This document shows positions 8,294 through 16,273 of a stretch of 44,680 bases of DNA, in pieces. Numbering within the stretch: the stretch's first letter is position 1; the number at the start of each line of letters is the position of its first letter. The stretch comes from Candidatus Epulonipiscioides gigas. Lineage in GTDB: Bacteria > Bacillota > Clostridia > Lachnospirales > Cellulosilyticaceae. The position numbers and the translations under genes are program-made. Location of the stretch: the NCBI GenBank assembly GCA_001983555.1, contig LJHE01000053.1, positions 1 to 44,680 on the forward strand, in the 5' to 3' direction. The notes beneath the pieces were generated by a model. That model had not been told where the DNA came from, did no database searches, and worked only from the letters and a program-made list of their open reading frames with translations.

Positions 8294-8971
8294 TTATTCC
8301 TCAAGTCCTAGCTTAAATCCAAAACCCCAAACTGCTACTATTCTAACGGTAGTTTTAACTAACTTTTTGCGTAATCTTCTTATTACATCATCACAAGCTT
8401 TTGTATCAACATCATAATCAAATTTCCATACATTCTTTAATAATTCATCACGTGAAACTGCTCTGTCACTATGTTCAAACATATAAGCCATTAGTGCAAA
8501 TTCAGTTGGAGTAATATCTAACTTTTTATTACTATAAGTACATATTCTAAAAGAAATATCTATTTTTATATCACCATAAGAAAAGACATTTTTTTTAGTT
8601 ACTTCTTCATTAAAAGACATTCTTCTAAAAATTGAATTAACTCGTACAACTAGCTCCATTGGAGCAAATGGTTTTACCAAGTAATCATCTGCTCCCATAG
8701 TAATTCCTGTAATTCTGTCTAGCTCACTATCTTTAGCTGATACAATCATAATAGGCACATTGCTTTTTGCTCGTATTGCTTGACAAATTGATACGCCATC
8801 AGTTCCTGGCATCATCACATCAAGTATTACCATATCAGAAGGATTATTTTCAAATTCATTTTTTAATGCATCTCCATTTTCAAATTCTATAACTTCATAT
8901 CCACTATTTTTTAAAAAGCTACAGATAATATCTCTGATATTTTTTTCATCGTCTGCTATGTATATTTTCAT
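8294..8971 (-). CDS. OmpR/PhoB-family response regulator
   Basis: A 225-aa regulator. The receiver domain (1-120) has the acidic pair D7/D8, phospho-acceptor D51 in VILDVMMPG, S78 and K100 in VKPF. The C-terminal winged helix (about 128-222) has the usual ITPTEFALMAYMFEHSD and VIRRLRKKL segments. It is the first gene of the two-gene unit with the kinase and is divergent from the secreted-protein pair. Its promoter shares the intergenic space that holds three 11-bp direct repeats (9026-9058), the kind of head-to-tail site that dimers of this family bind. Autoregulation together with control of 9150 and 9705 is a reasonable inference. Confidence 0.95.
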   Translation of the reverse strand: MKIYIADDEKNIRDIICSFLKNSGYEVIEFENGDALKNEFENNPSDMVILDVMMPGTDGVSICQAIRAKSNVPIMIVSAKDSELDRITGITMGADDYLVKPFAPMELVVRVNSIFRRMSFNEEVTKKNVFSYGDIKIDISFRICTYSNKKLDITPTEFALMAYMFEHSDRAVSRDELLKNVWKFDYDVDTKACDDVIRRLRKKLVKTTVRIVAVWGFGFKLGLEE

Positions 8972-9025
8972 AATATCACCTCAGTTTATATAATAACATA
9001 AACTTGTATTTTTATCCACCAAATA

Positions 9026-9084
9026 ATTGCGTATAAATTGCTTATTTTTAACGGATGATTTCACACCACCTATTATAATATAAT
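9026..9084 (+). promoter_or_regulatory. Triplet 11-bp operator and promoter of the first secreted helical protein
   Basis: Three head-to-tail 11-mers are ATTGCGTATAA (9026-9036), ATTGCTTATTT (9037-9047) and TTAACGGATGA (9048-9058). TTTCACACCACC follows, and a TATAAT -10 at 9079-9084 lies 20 nt beyond the last repeat. No consensus -35 is present, so the third repeat sits about where an activator would replace it. The same layout precedes the second gene. Confidence 0.65.
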
Positions 9085-9149
9085 ACAAATATAAGGAGCT
9101 AAACAAAAGCTCTGAAAAATAATTTACAACTTAAAAGGAGATGGATATT

Positions 9150-9590
9150 ATGAAAAAAATATTAACATTAGCACTTGCAGGAATGATGGTTATTGGAGCT
9201 ACAGGCGTTACTACTTTTGCTCAGGATTCAATCAATAAGCTTACTGAGGAAGAAAGAGCACTTAAGCGTGAAGAAATACAAGAAGCTATAGCTCAAAAGA
9301 AACTAGAGCAAGAAGAAAAATCAGCAAAGCTCGAAGAAATGAGAAATACGTTGGCAGAAAATAGAGCTGCTCGTCAAGATTTAACACTAGAAGAAAGAAA
9401 AGCGTTTCTGGAAGAAAAAGGTTTAACTCCTGAAGAATTAAAATTAAAAATGGCTGAACGAAAAGCTAATTTTGAAGAAAGAAATGTTGCTCGTGAAGAA
9501 GCTAAAGTTAATAAAGAAGATAAAAAAACTGCTCGTGAAGAAAAAGGCTTACTTCTAGGAGCTAGGAAAAATAAAGCTCAAAATAAATAA
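9150..9590 (+). CDS. Secreted Lys/Glu-rich helical protein, first of a pair
   Basis: The start is the ATG nine bases after AAAAGGAG; an in-frame ATG at 9141 touches that site and is unlikely to be used. Residues 1-24 form a signal peptide (MKKILTLALAGMMVIGATGV, cleavage near TFA-QD). The remaining 120 residues are almost entirely charged helix rich in E, K, R and A, with LTEEERALKREEI, LTLEERKAFLEEKGLTPEEL and repeated ARE/ERK heptad-like units, and no cysteine. The family is not recognised. The LTxEE pattern and small size are reminiscent of Spy/CpxP or DUF2680-type envelope proteins, but this is only a resemblance. The signal peptide and ribosome binding site are nearly identical to those of the next gene, showing recent duplication of the 5' end. 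Confidence 0.82.
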   Translation: MKKILTLALAGMMVIGATGVTTFAQDSINKLTEEERALKREEIQEAIAQKKLEQEEKSAKLEEMRNTLAENRAARQDLTLEERKAFLEEKGLTPEELKLKMAERKANFEERNVAREEAKVNKEDKKTAREEKGLLLGARKNKAQNK

Positions 9591-9593
9591 CAA

Positions 9594-9652
9594 ATTGCGT
9601 ATAAACTGCGTATCTTTAACGGATGATTTCACACCACCAAATGTAATATAAT
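9594..9652 (+). promoter_or_regulatory. Triplet 11-bp operator and promoter of the second secreted helical protein
   Basis: ATTGCGTATAA (9594-9604), ACTGCGTATCT (9605-9615) and TTAACGGATGA (9616-9626) are tandem, beginning three bases after the previous stop codon. TATAAT at 9647-9652 has the same 20-nt offset as in the first promoter. The second repeat is closer to the first here than in the upstream copy. Confidence 0.65.
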
Positions 9653-9704
9653 TAAAATATAAGAAATTTAAAAATAATTTAAAACTTAAAAGGAGATGGA
9701 TATT

Positions 9705-10241
9705 ATGAAAAAAATATTAACATTAGCACTTACAGGAATGATGGTTATTGGAGCTACAGGCGTTACTACTTTTGCTCAGGATGCAACTACTAAACCTGCT
9801 ATTACAGCAAACAAAGAGGAGCTTGCTACAAATAAGGCTGAAAAAGAGGCTACTCTTGCAGAAAAAAGTTTAGTACTAGAAGAAGCAAAGGCTGATGCAG
9901 ATGCTAAAAAAGAAATTCTTGACGAAAAAAAAGTAGCTCTTGAAAATGCTACAACTCATATGGCTGAGATAAAAGAACAACTGGCAAATAAACAATTAAC
10001 TCTTGCAGAAGCTCAAATTAAAATATATGAGCTAAAAGCTTCTCTTGCTGAACAGGGCTTAACTTTAGAAGATGTAGAAGCAAATATAGCTGAAAAACAA
10101 GTTGCTCTTGCTGATGCTAAACTAGCTATAGAAGCTCTTCAATCTAAACGTGAAGAAGCAACCCTATCTATGGAAGAAGCTAAAGAAGCATTAAAAGCAG
10201 AGCTAGAAGCTAATAAGCCAAATAAAGATACTAGAAAATAA
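9705..10241 (+). CDS. Secreted Ala/Glu/Lys-rich coiled-coil protein, second of a pair
   Basis: A 178-aa protein whose start is fixed by AAAAGGAG nine bases upstream. The signal peptide (1-24) differs from that of the first gene by a single residue (T for A). The mature part is quite different: a long Ala-rich helix with heptad spacing (EKSLVLEEAKADADAKKEIL, LANKQLTLAEAQIKIYELKA, LADAKLAIEALQSKREEATL), predicted to form a coiled coil. There are no cysteines or membrane segments after the signal. It has its own promoter with the same triple box and ends at a strong terminator (10271-10302). Likely an envelope protein induced with its neighbour by the adjacent two-component system; the molecular job is unknown. 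Confidence 0.82.
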   Translation: MKKILTLALTGMMVIGATGVTTFAQDATTKPAITANKEELATNKAEKEATLAEKSLVLEEAKADADAKKEILDEKKVALENATTHMAEIKEQLANKQLTLAEAQIKIYELKASLAEQGLTLEDVEANIAEKQVALADAKLAIEALQSKREEATLSMEEAKEALKAELEANKPNKDTRK

Positions 10242-10270
10242 ATAATCGCAATTTAAATCCTTCCGTCAGC

Positions 10271-10302
10271 CTCCCACAAACTACAAAAGTGGGAGAATTT
10301 TT
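10271..10302 (+). terminator. Intrinsic terminator of the secreted protein pair
   Basis: CTCCCAC (10271-10277) pairs with GTGGGAG (10289-10295), followed by AATTTTT. The preceding CCTTCCGTCAGC is a piece of the dispersed repeat family, so the terminator may have been recruited from it. Confidence 0.8.
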
Positions 10303-10304
10303 GT

Positions 10305-11021
10305 CTATTTATTTAAATTTTTATATTCTTTCGGAGACATACCTTTAATTTTTTTAAATACTTTAGAAAAATATTTCTCATCACTAAAGCCTACTTTATA
10401 TGCAATTTCATATGTTTTTAAGTAGCTTTGATCGAGATATGCACAAGCTTTGTCAATTCTTATATGATTTAGATATTCTACAAAACTACACTGTAAATCT
10501 TTATTAAATGTTGTTGATAAATATCCTGCAGATAAACCCAATTTTTCTGCTAGTTTGATTAATGTAATAGGTTGATTATAATTTTCTTCAATATATTCTT
10601 GTGCTTGTTTTACAAAAGGTTTAATAGGTTTAGGTTTTAATTTATTAGGATTAATTGATAGCAATCTATATATGCAGTCTAATATTTCGGTTGCTCGGAT
10701 AGGTTTTAAAAAGTATTGTTTAGCTCCATGTTTAATGGCCTGCTGAGCATATTTAAAATCGTCATGACCACTAATTATAACAATATTAGTAGTTATTTTA
10801 GATTTTGTAATTTCTTGTAACACCTCTATACCATTTTTATCAGGTATTTGTATATCTAATAAAATAATATCAGGTGTATGTTGTAGTGCTAAATCAATAG
10901 CTTCTATACCTGTAGAAGCCTCATAAACTATACATTCTTTTAGAAACTTATTTCTAATATACTGAGATAAACCAATTCTAACATTAATTTCATCATCTGC
11001 TACTAAAATTTTAATAGGCAT
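10305..11021 (-). CDS. YesN-type AraC-family response regulator
   Basis: A 238-aa regulator. The receiver (1-120) has D9/D10, phospho-acceptor D56 in LLDIQIPD, and K107-P108 in LKPI. The AraC-type DNA-binding domain (about 137-238) has two helix-turn-helix units: ITLIKLAEKLGLSAGYLSTTF and the signature ending in GFSDEKYFSKVFKKIKGMSP. It is short for YesN (often 250 or 500+ residues), with a minimal linker. It lies about 100 bp downstream of the YesM-like kinase and pairs with it. Such pairs normally switch on carbohydrate ABC transporters and glycosidases. None is intact here, but a permease relic is found at 16333-16383. Confidence 0.93.
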   Translation of the reverse strand: MPIKILVADDEINVRIGLSQYIRNKFLKECIVYEASTGIEAIDLALQHTPDIILLDIQIPDKNGIEVLQEITKSKITTNIVIISGHDDFKYAQQAIKHGAKQYFLKPIRATEILDCIYRLLSINPNKLKPKPIKPFVKQAQEYIEENYNQPITLIKLAEKLGLSAGYLSTTFNKDLQCSFVEYLNHIRIDKACAYLDQSYLKTYEIAYKVGFSDEKYFSKVFKKIKGMSPKEYKNLNK

Positions 11022-11122
11022 TTTATCACTTCCTTTTATCTATATCAACTATAATATCATATCATATTTTATATAAACAGTGAATTTTTTTTTAAAATGG
11101 TGTCATATTTTTACTTTTGTAC

Positions 11123-12919
11123 TTACATTCCTACATTTTTATAAATTATTAGTATAATTGTAGTTCCAATATTTTCTTTACTTTCAATAAATAAACTAAA
11201 TTTAGATTTATATTTTAGTTCAAGACGTTCCATAATATTTTTTATTGCATATCCACCTATTCTTTGTTTTTGATAAAATTCAGATTCACGGTCAAATAGT
11301 TGGTTTATTTTTTCTTGTGTCATACCAATTCCCGTGTCTGATATTCTAAATTCAATATAATCATTAATTTGTTTTACTATAATACTAATTTCACAATCTG
11401 AGCTCGTATTTTCAAATGCATGCACTATGGCATTCTCAACAAATGGTTGTATTACCAATTTTGGTATTATAAAATCTTCTACATTTTTGTCTACCTTAAT
11501 AGAATAAGTTAGTCTGTTATAAAACCTTAAATTTTGAACCTCTAAATATTTTCTAACAAGCAACATTTCTTTGGCAATAGGGACTTCTTTTTGTCCTTGA
11601 TTTAAAACTAATCTAAATAAATCAGATAGAGATAATACACTTTCTGCAAGCTCTTCATATCCTTCATTAAGTGCTTGCCAATATAAGCTGTTAAGTGTGT
11701 TATATAAAAAATGTGGATTAATTTGAGCTTGTAGTGCCAACAATTCACTTTCTTGCTCTTTTAATTTAATGATATAATTTTCTTCTATTAATATTTTAAT
11801 ATTATCTACCATATTGTTAAAGCATTTCCCAACTTGAGCAAGCTCATCATTGGAATTTATTATAATATACTGCTCAAAATCTCCTTTAGAGAACTTTTCC
11901 ATATTTTTAGATAAATTTATTAGCGGAGCAGTTATTATTTTTGACAGTAACATTAAAATTGGTAATAATGATATCAATACGCCTATAAATAATGATAATG
12001 GCCAATCTATTAGAACAATTAAATTGTTGAGTATTTTAAAAGAAGGAACTATTTTACAGGCTATAGTAGAATTTTCATTTGTTTTTGATAAATATATTGT
12101 ATGATTTGAATGCTCTATATATGTATTAGAGCTCTTTTTTAATATATCTTGAAATTCTTGTGACAATAAATAATTATTGAGCTTACTATTTAAATCGCCA
12201 TAAGTTAATATGTTATCTCCTCTTGAATTAAATATAATTACTGTTTCATCATCAAATTTAATATTATGCTCTATTATATCGTAAAACTTATCTGTGCTAC
12301 AGCCAATAACTAAATAACCCAAAATTTTGGTTCTTGAAATATCATAAATAATTCGACTTAGCACAAGTTTGTCAGTTCTATTATAATCATATAGCTCATT
12401 AGTGCCTTTATTAAAATTTTGCCACAACATATTATTGCTACTTAATAATGTCTGATTATATAATTTACTCGACTTTAAGTTTTTAAAATCAGAATTATAT
12501 GAGCTACCATCTAGTCCTCTTAAATATGGACGTATATTATTTTCTGGGTAAATGGCTATAGTTTTAATATATCCTTCAATAGAAATCATATCATGAATTA
12601 TTTGCATCGGAGCATAGTCATACCAAAGTTGCGGATTATTATTTATAGTGTCATCAGAAGTTGTCAAGAGCTTTGTAATCTGCTCATTAATAGAAATATA
12701 TGTAGATAAGTTTTTAATATCTTCCAATACAATATTTAAACTATCATTTAAAGAAGATAACTCTTTTTGTGTACTTTCAATTTGACTTTTCTTAGAAGAA
12801 TTTAAATTACTTATAAATAACATAATACATATTACAATTAATATAGGTACAGTAATAGCATATCCTAAAAAAATTAGCTTTTTTTTTATATCTAGTTTTG
12901 CAAGAAATTTATTTATCAT
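11123..12919 (-). CDS. YesM-type sensor histidine kinase
   Basis: The start is the ATG four bases after GAGGTG, giving 598 aa; an upstream in-frame ATG overlaps that site. TM1 is at about 14-38, followed by a large extracellular sensor (about 40-295). TM2 is at about 300-326 and HAMP at about 327-380. The His_kinase box LQAQINPHFLYNTLNSL carries H403, followed by the HATPase domain with QPFVENAIVHAFE and ISDTGIGM. This is the LytS/YesM class that pairs with AraC-type regulators and senses extracellular sugars. No solute-binding protein or intact transporter adjoins it. The sensor domain is complete with no frameshift, so the pair may act on a distant locus. Confidence 0.94.
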   Translation of the reverse strand: MINKFLAKLDIKKKLIFLGYAITVPILIVICIMLFISNLNSSKKSQIESTQKELSSLNDSLNIVLEDIKNLSTYISINEQITKLLTTSDDTINNNPQLWYDYAPMQIIHDMISIEGYIKTIAIYPENNIRPYLRGLDGSSYNSDFKNLKSSKLYNQTLLSSNNMLWQNFNKGTNELYDYNRTDKLVLSRIIYDISRTKILGYLVIGCSTDKFYDIIEHNIKFDDETVIIFNSRGDNILTYGDLNSKLNNYLLSQEFQDILKKSSNTYIEHSNHTIYLSKTNENSTIACKIVPSFKILNNLIVLIDWPLSLFIGVLISLLPILMLLSKIITAPLINLSKNMEKFSKGDFEQYIIINSNDELAQVGKCFNNMVDNIKILIEENYIIKLKEQESELLALQAQINPHFLYNTLNSLYWQALNEGYEELAESVLSLSDLFRLVLNQGQKEVPIAKEMLLVRKYLEVQNLRFYNRLTYSIKVDKNVEDFIIPKLVIQPFVENAIVHAFENTSSDCEISIIVKQINDYIEFRISDTGIGMTQEKINQLFDRESEFYQKQRIGGYAIKNIMERLELKYKSKFSLFIESKENIGTTIILIIYKNVGM

Positions 12920-13210
12920 TCTACACCTCATGTATATATAATTTTACTGAGCTTTATGCTCTATTTTTATTAAATAGCTTATTCAAATAATATGCAACAA
13001 TCTATCCTATAATGTGAGAAACTGTTTGTTGCTCCCTCCGTCAGCTTTGCTGAGGACGAACGTGCTAAATAGAATTTATTATCAATATATATATGTAAAA
13101 ATTTTTATAATATTGATATTTACAAAACAAATAATTTTAAATATAATTATAAAGATAGAAAAATTTTTGGCTATATTTAAATTGATTTATTCTATAAAGG
13201 AGATAATAAA
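12920..13210. repeat. Intergenic gap with a repeat fragment, copy 5
   Basis: The 290-bp gap between the divergent YesM-like and exporter genes holds no credible gene. At 13030-13062 the phrase CTCCCTCCGTCAGC..GCTGAGGACG matches the CCGTCAGC/GCTGACGG end of the dispersed repeat (6830-6868, other strand). The rest is AT-rich promoter-like DNA. Confidence 0.45.
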
Positions 13211-14884
13211 ATGAAAGATAAAGTAAAAACCATGAAGACATATTTTATAAACCATATAGACAAGTTAATGATATATATAATCTTAACTATAATAGTGGTT
13301 GTAAGTAGTACAGAATGGGCGTTAATAACTAAGGATTTAGTAGATACAGCTACTAATCATGACATGAATAATTTTATAAAGACGGTGGTAATGGGGTTAG
13401 CGATTGTATGTGTAATGATGTTTAGTGAGTATTTTAAAAAGAGAGCGAATAATGTCTTGTATAAGGAAATAGCAACCAACATTAAGTCTGACGTATTTCG
13501 CAAGTTAATACATAGTAATCATAGTGATTTTGTGGAAAAGCGTTCTGGTGAATATATCTCTTTATTAATGAATGATGTTGAGATGGTAAATAATGTGTAT
13601 ATAGGAAGTATTATAGGTATAATTCATACTACTATTTTGTTAGTGATTTCAGCTTATGTATTATTTCAATTAGATGTAATGATTGGTATTGTGGTACTTT
13701 TAATGAGTCCAATTCCTTTAATAACTCCTAAGTTTACAGAAAAATTGCTAACTAAGAGAAAAACTCAACATGCTTATCAATTAGGTAAATTTACTGCAAA
13801 AGTAAAAGATGTATTTACAGGTTTTGAGGTGATTAGAAGTTTTAATATGTATAATAACATAAATAAGGTTTTTAAAAAGGTAAATGTAGATACAGAAACT
13901 GCAGCGCTAAGGTATAGAAATGCTAATGCTCTTGCAAGTGTAGTTGCAGGTTTTGAAACTTATATAACAACGCTTGCCTGCTTAGGGATAGGTGCTTATT
14001 TAGCTGTTAAAGGGAAAGTGAGTGTAGGTGTGTTAATGGCATCTATTCAGTTAATGGAAAACGTAAATATGGCAATATTAGATTTTGTTTATGAAATTAT
14101 TGATTTAAAATCAGTAAGAGAGTTAAAAGAAAATGTATTAAATATTATTAATACACCTTCAAAGAAAGAAGAAGGAGTTGTTAAAGAGGATTTTGTAAAT
14201 GAAATTAGATTGAGTAATATTAATTTTAGTTACGGAGATAAGCAAGTGCTAAAGGATATTGATTTTACTATAGAAAAAGGTAAAAAATATGCTATTGTAG
14301 GTCAAAGTGGTAGTGGTAAATCTACATTATTAAAACTATTAACAGGAGCAGTTACGCCCGATGAAGGCGCAGTTTATATTGATGATGTAAATAGCAAAGA
14401 GATAAGATTAAGTTCTTTAAGTAATCTTATCTCAACTATACATCAAGATGTATTTATGTTTGATAGTTCAGTTGTGGAGAATATTTGTCTTTATGAAGAA
14501 TATAATGATATTGCTATACAAAAGGCTATAGAAACCGCAAAATTAACGCAATTTATAACTACAACAGATATTAAAGATGAAGTAGGAGAAGCAGGTTCTA
14601 AATTATCAGGTGGAGAAAAACAGCGAATAGCGATTGCTAGAGCGGTAATAAAAAATAGTTCTATTATGGTATTAGACGAGGCGACATCTGCTCTTGATAT
14701 AGAGTTATCAAGAGAAATAGAAAATAATTTATTAGAAACAAAGGATCTAACCATGCTAGTTGTAACTCATAAGATTATTAAAGAGCAACTACAAAAATAT
14801 GATGAAATATTAGTAATCAAAGATGGTAGATTAGAAGAAAAAGGAAGATTTGAAACATTGATTTTTGCTAAGGATTTTTTATAA
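13211..14884 (+). CDS. ABC exporter half-transporter (fused membrane and ATPase domains)
   Basis: A 557-aa protein. The N-terminal half (about 15-300) has six hydrophobic segments of the ABC exporter fold. The ATPase domain (about 328-557) has Walker A GQSGSGKST, a Q-loop in STIHQDVFMF, signature LSGGEKQR, Walker B IMVLDEATSALD and the H-loop VVTHK, all intact. It probably works as a homodimer. The start follows AAAGGAG. There is no peptidase C39 domain, so a classical bacteriocin processor-exporter is unlikely, and I see no precursor peptide or immunity gene beside it. It could export a lipid, drug or peptide. The spacer DNA to the next gene is 250 bp of AT-rich sequence. Confidence 0.93.
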   Translation: MKDKVKTMKTYFINHIDKLMIYIILTIIVVVSSTEWALITKDLVDTATNHDMNNFIKTVVMGLAIVCVMMFSEYFKKRANNVLYKEIATNIKSDVFRKLIHSNHSDFVEKRSGEYISLLMNDVEMVNNVYIGSIIGIIHTTILLVISAYVLFQLDVMIGIVVLLMSPIPLITPKFTEKLLTKRKTQHAYQLGKFTAKVKDVFTGFEVIRSFNMYNNINKVFKKVNVDTETAALRYRNANALASVVAGFETYITTLACLGIGAYLAVKGKVSVGVLMASIQLMENVNMAILDFVYEIIDLKSVRELKENVLNIINTPSKKEEGVVKEDFVNEIRLSNINFSYGDKQVLKDIDFTIEKGKKYAIVGQSGSGKSTLLKLLTGAVTPDEGAVYIDDVNSKEIRLSSLSNLISTIHQDVFMFDSSVVENICLYEEYNDIAIQKAIETAKLTQFITTTDIKDEVGEAGSKLSGGEKQRIAIARAVIKNSSIMVLDEATSALDIELSREIENNLLETKDLTMLVVTHKIIKEQLQKYDEILVIKDGRLEEKGRFETLIFAKDFL

Positions 14885-15070
14885 TAGATATTAATGCATA
14901 AAAATACTTATATTTTATTTATAGCTCGTTCAAGTTTTTCTGCTCTTATACGATTGAAAGAGCTCACGACATAATTAATACTGTGTATTTATAGATATAT
15001 TTTAAAACTAAGTAAATAATTATTATTTAATTTATATATTTATACAAAAATTAAAAATTTTTAAATTTGC
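14885..15070. other. AT-rich spacer, nothing assignable
   Basis: There is no gene or clear terminator here. One imperfect hairpin (AGCTC/GAGCT with TTCAA/TTGAA, 14922-14962) lacks a T run. The minus strand over it reads a 24-codon open stretch ending ERAINKI, too short to judge. Confidence 0.4.
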
Positions 15071-15106
15071 TATTAATTTCCATTTAAGTTAACCGATATA
15101 ATATTT
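15071..15106 (+). promoter_or_regulatory. Promoter-like block upstream of the P-domain-like gene and copy B
   Basis: The block is identical in 35 of 36 bases to that upstream of copy A: TTAA, 15 nt, ACCGATAT, with TATAAT overlapping. The sequence around it is unrelated AT-rich DNA, so the conservation suggests function. It fits a sigma-28-like promoter better than sigma-A because the -35 region for the latter is poor. Confidence 0.5.
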
Positions 15107-15137
15107 GTAAGTAAATAAAAATAAAAAGGAGATTAAC

Positions 15138-15620
15138 ATGAACAAATTTAAAAGTATATCTTTAGCTTTAATGGCTGCTCTAAGTATGTCAGTTCCTGCA
15201 TTTGCTCAAACAGATGCACCCGTAGAAAATATGGTATCAGTTTCAGAAGTTGCATTTAATGACGAAGCACACACTCCAGAAGTTCAATATATAGATTATT
15301 TCTCTGGAATCACTGGCAAAATGAATTCATTATATGGTGGCAATTCAAGAGTATTTACTGTAACATCACCATCGTTATCATATGCAGAAGTGATAAACGT
15401 TGAGTTAAACATAAATGTAAGTTCTGGTAGTGATCCTTGCTATCTTAGACTAGAAAGTCCTGATGGCTCTGTTGGTCAAGCTAGAATAACTGGTAGTACA
15501 CGTTTTTCAACTGATATTTTTGATGGCGAAGATCCAGAAGGTACTTGGAGAATTTATACAACTGGTAGCAGTGGGGTATCAACCGCTTCTGCAAGCTTAA
15601 AGGTATATTATAACGAATAA
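15138..15620 (+). CDS. Small secreted P-domain-like protein
   Basis: A 160-aa protein with a clear signal peptide (1-23: NKFKSISLALMAALSMSVPAFA, cleavage before QT). The mature part has a beta-rich domain (about 65-160): VELNINVSSGSDPCYLRLES, then PDGSVGQARI, FDGEDPEGTWRIYTTGSSG, ending SASLKVYYNE. The sPxGt and GxW(R/L) spacing resembles the proprotein convertase P domain (Homo B) found after bacterial subtilases, but no protease domain is present. There is one cysteine. The start follows AAAAAGGAG. It sits between the conserved promoter block and copy B, whereas the copy A locus has no such gene. The domain call is moderate; a role as a secreted adhesive or accessory domain is a guess. Confidence 0.7.
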   Translation: MNKFKSISLALMAALSMSVPAFAQTDAPVENMVSVSEVAFNDEAHTPEVQYIDYFSGITGKMNSLYGGNSRVFTVTSPSLSYAEVINVELNINVSSGSDPCYLRLESPDGSVGQARITGSTRFSTDIFDGEDPEGTWRIYTTGSSGVSTASASLKVYYNE

Positions 15621-15637
15621 TCTCTTTAGATTAGTAA

Positions 15638-15669
15638 TAACCTCCCTGTACACTAAACATGGGGGGTTT
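15638..15669 (+). terminator. Hairpin between the P-domain-like gene and copy B
   Basis: ACCTCCCTGT pairs with ACA(T)GGGGGGT, followed by a broken T run. It could reduce read-through into copy B, whose ribosome binding site starts about 17 nt later. Confidence 0.45.
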
Positions 15670-15699
15670 AGTTTCTTTTTATTGAAAGGAGCGTATATA

Positions 15700-16251
15700 A
15701 TGACTATATCTCAAATGGCAAAGCTCCAAAGTAGCTATCAAAATCAACTATTTCAAACACAGCAACAAAATAAATCAAATACTGGTCCTCTAAAATCATA
15801 TTTAGGTGAAACTCCACCTGCTCATTTCTCAAGGGAGCAAATAGAATCTTTTAATCAGTCAAAAGTTGACCCATGGATGGTTTTTGATTTAAATGGTCCT
15901 CCACCAGAAAGAAGAACATTAGAAGTTCCACAAGATATTGAAAAACAAGTTGCAGAAATAACTAAAGATAGATTTTTAAATGATCAGGGTTGGAACAAAG
16001 CAGGTGAAAATCATATTGCTGACTTAGCATTAGAATATGTTTATTCATCAAAAGGCTTAGCCAATGTGAAACCAGAAGATAGGATATCAATGATACATTC
16101 TATTTCACAACTGGCTAATAAATATGAAGAAGCATATATTGATAAACTCGAAAGCGAGAATATAGATTTTAAAGGTGGTCAATCATATGATCCAAGTATT
16201 TTTGATGGGTGGGAGCCTAACATTAGAAAATCTATTGATGTCAAAGTTTAA
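15700..16251 (+). CDS. Unrecognised 183-aa protein, copy B of the duplicated family
   Basis: The start is the ATG preceded by GAAAGGAG; a TTG at 15682 overlaps the ribosome binding site and is rejected. This paralogue of 1841-2392 has the same length with no gap. Residues 1-77 differ at only a handful of sites, residues 78-115 and 138-160 differ widely, and the last 22 are nearly identical (DPSIFDGWEPNIRKSIDVK). It has no signal peptide. Its initiation region (GAAAGGAGC..TATAATGAC) and Gln-rich start resemble those of the flagellin-like protein at 37219. It follows the P-domain-like gene and ends at the structured terminator. Function unknown. Confidence 0.8.
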   Translation: MTISQMAKLQSSYQNQLFQTQQQNKSNTGPLKSYLGETPPAHFSREQIESFNQSKVDPWMVFDLNGPPPERRTLEVPQDIEKQVAEITKDRFLNDQGWNKAGENHIADLALEYVYSSKGLANVKPEDRISMIHSISQLANKYEEAYIDKLESENIDFKGGQSYDPSIFDGWEPNIRKSIDVKV

Positions 16252-16273
16252 ATATCACTTTTTAGTATAAATT

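Noticed and set aside
13014-13214. 66-codon open frame (plus) before the exporter gene
   Set aside because: It runs through a repeat fragment and AT-rich promoter DNA, has no ribosome binding site, and reads as Ile/Lys-rich low-complexity sequence.
14925-14996. 24-codon minus-strand stretch ending ...FNRIRAEKLERAINKI, possible gene relic
   Set aside because: It looks protein-like but is too short to assign, and no neighbouring piece of the same gene was found.
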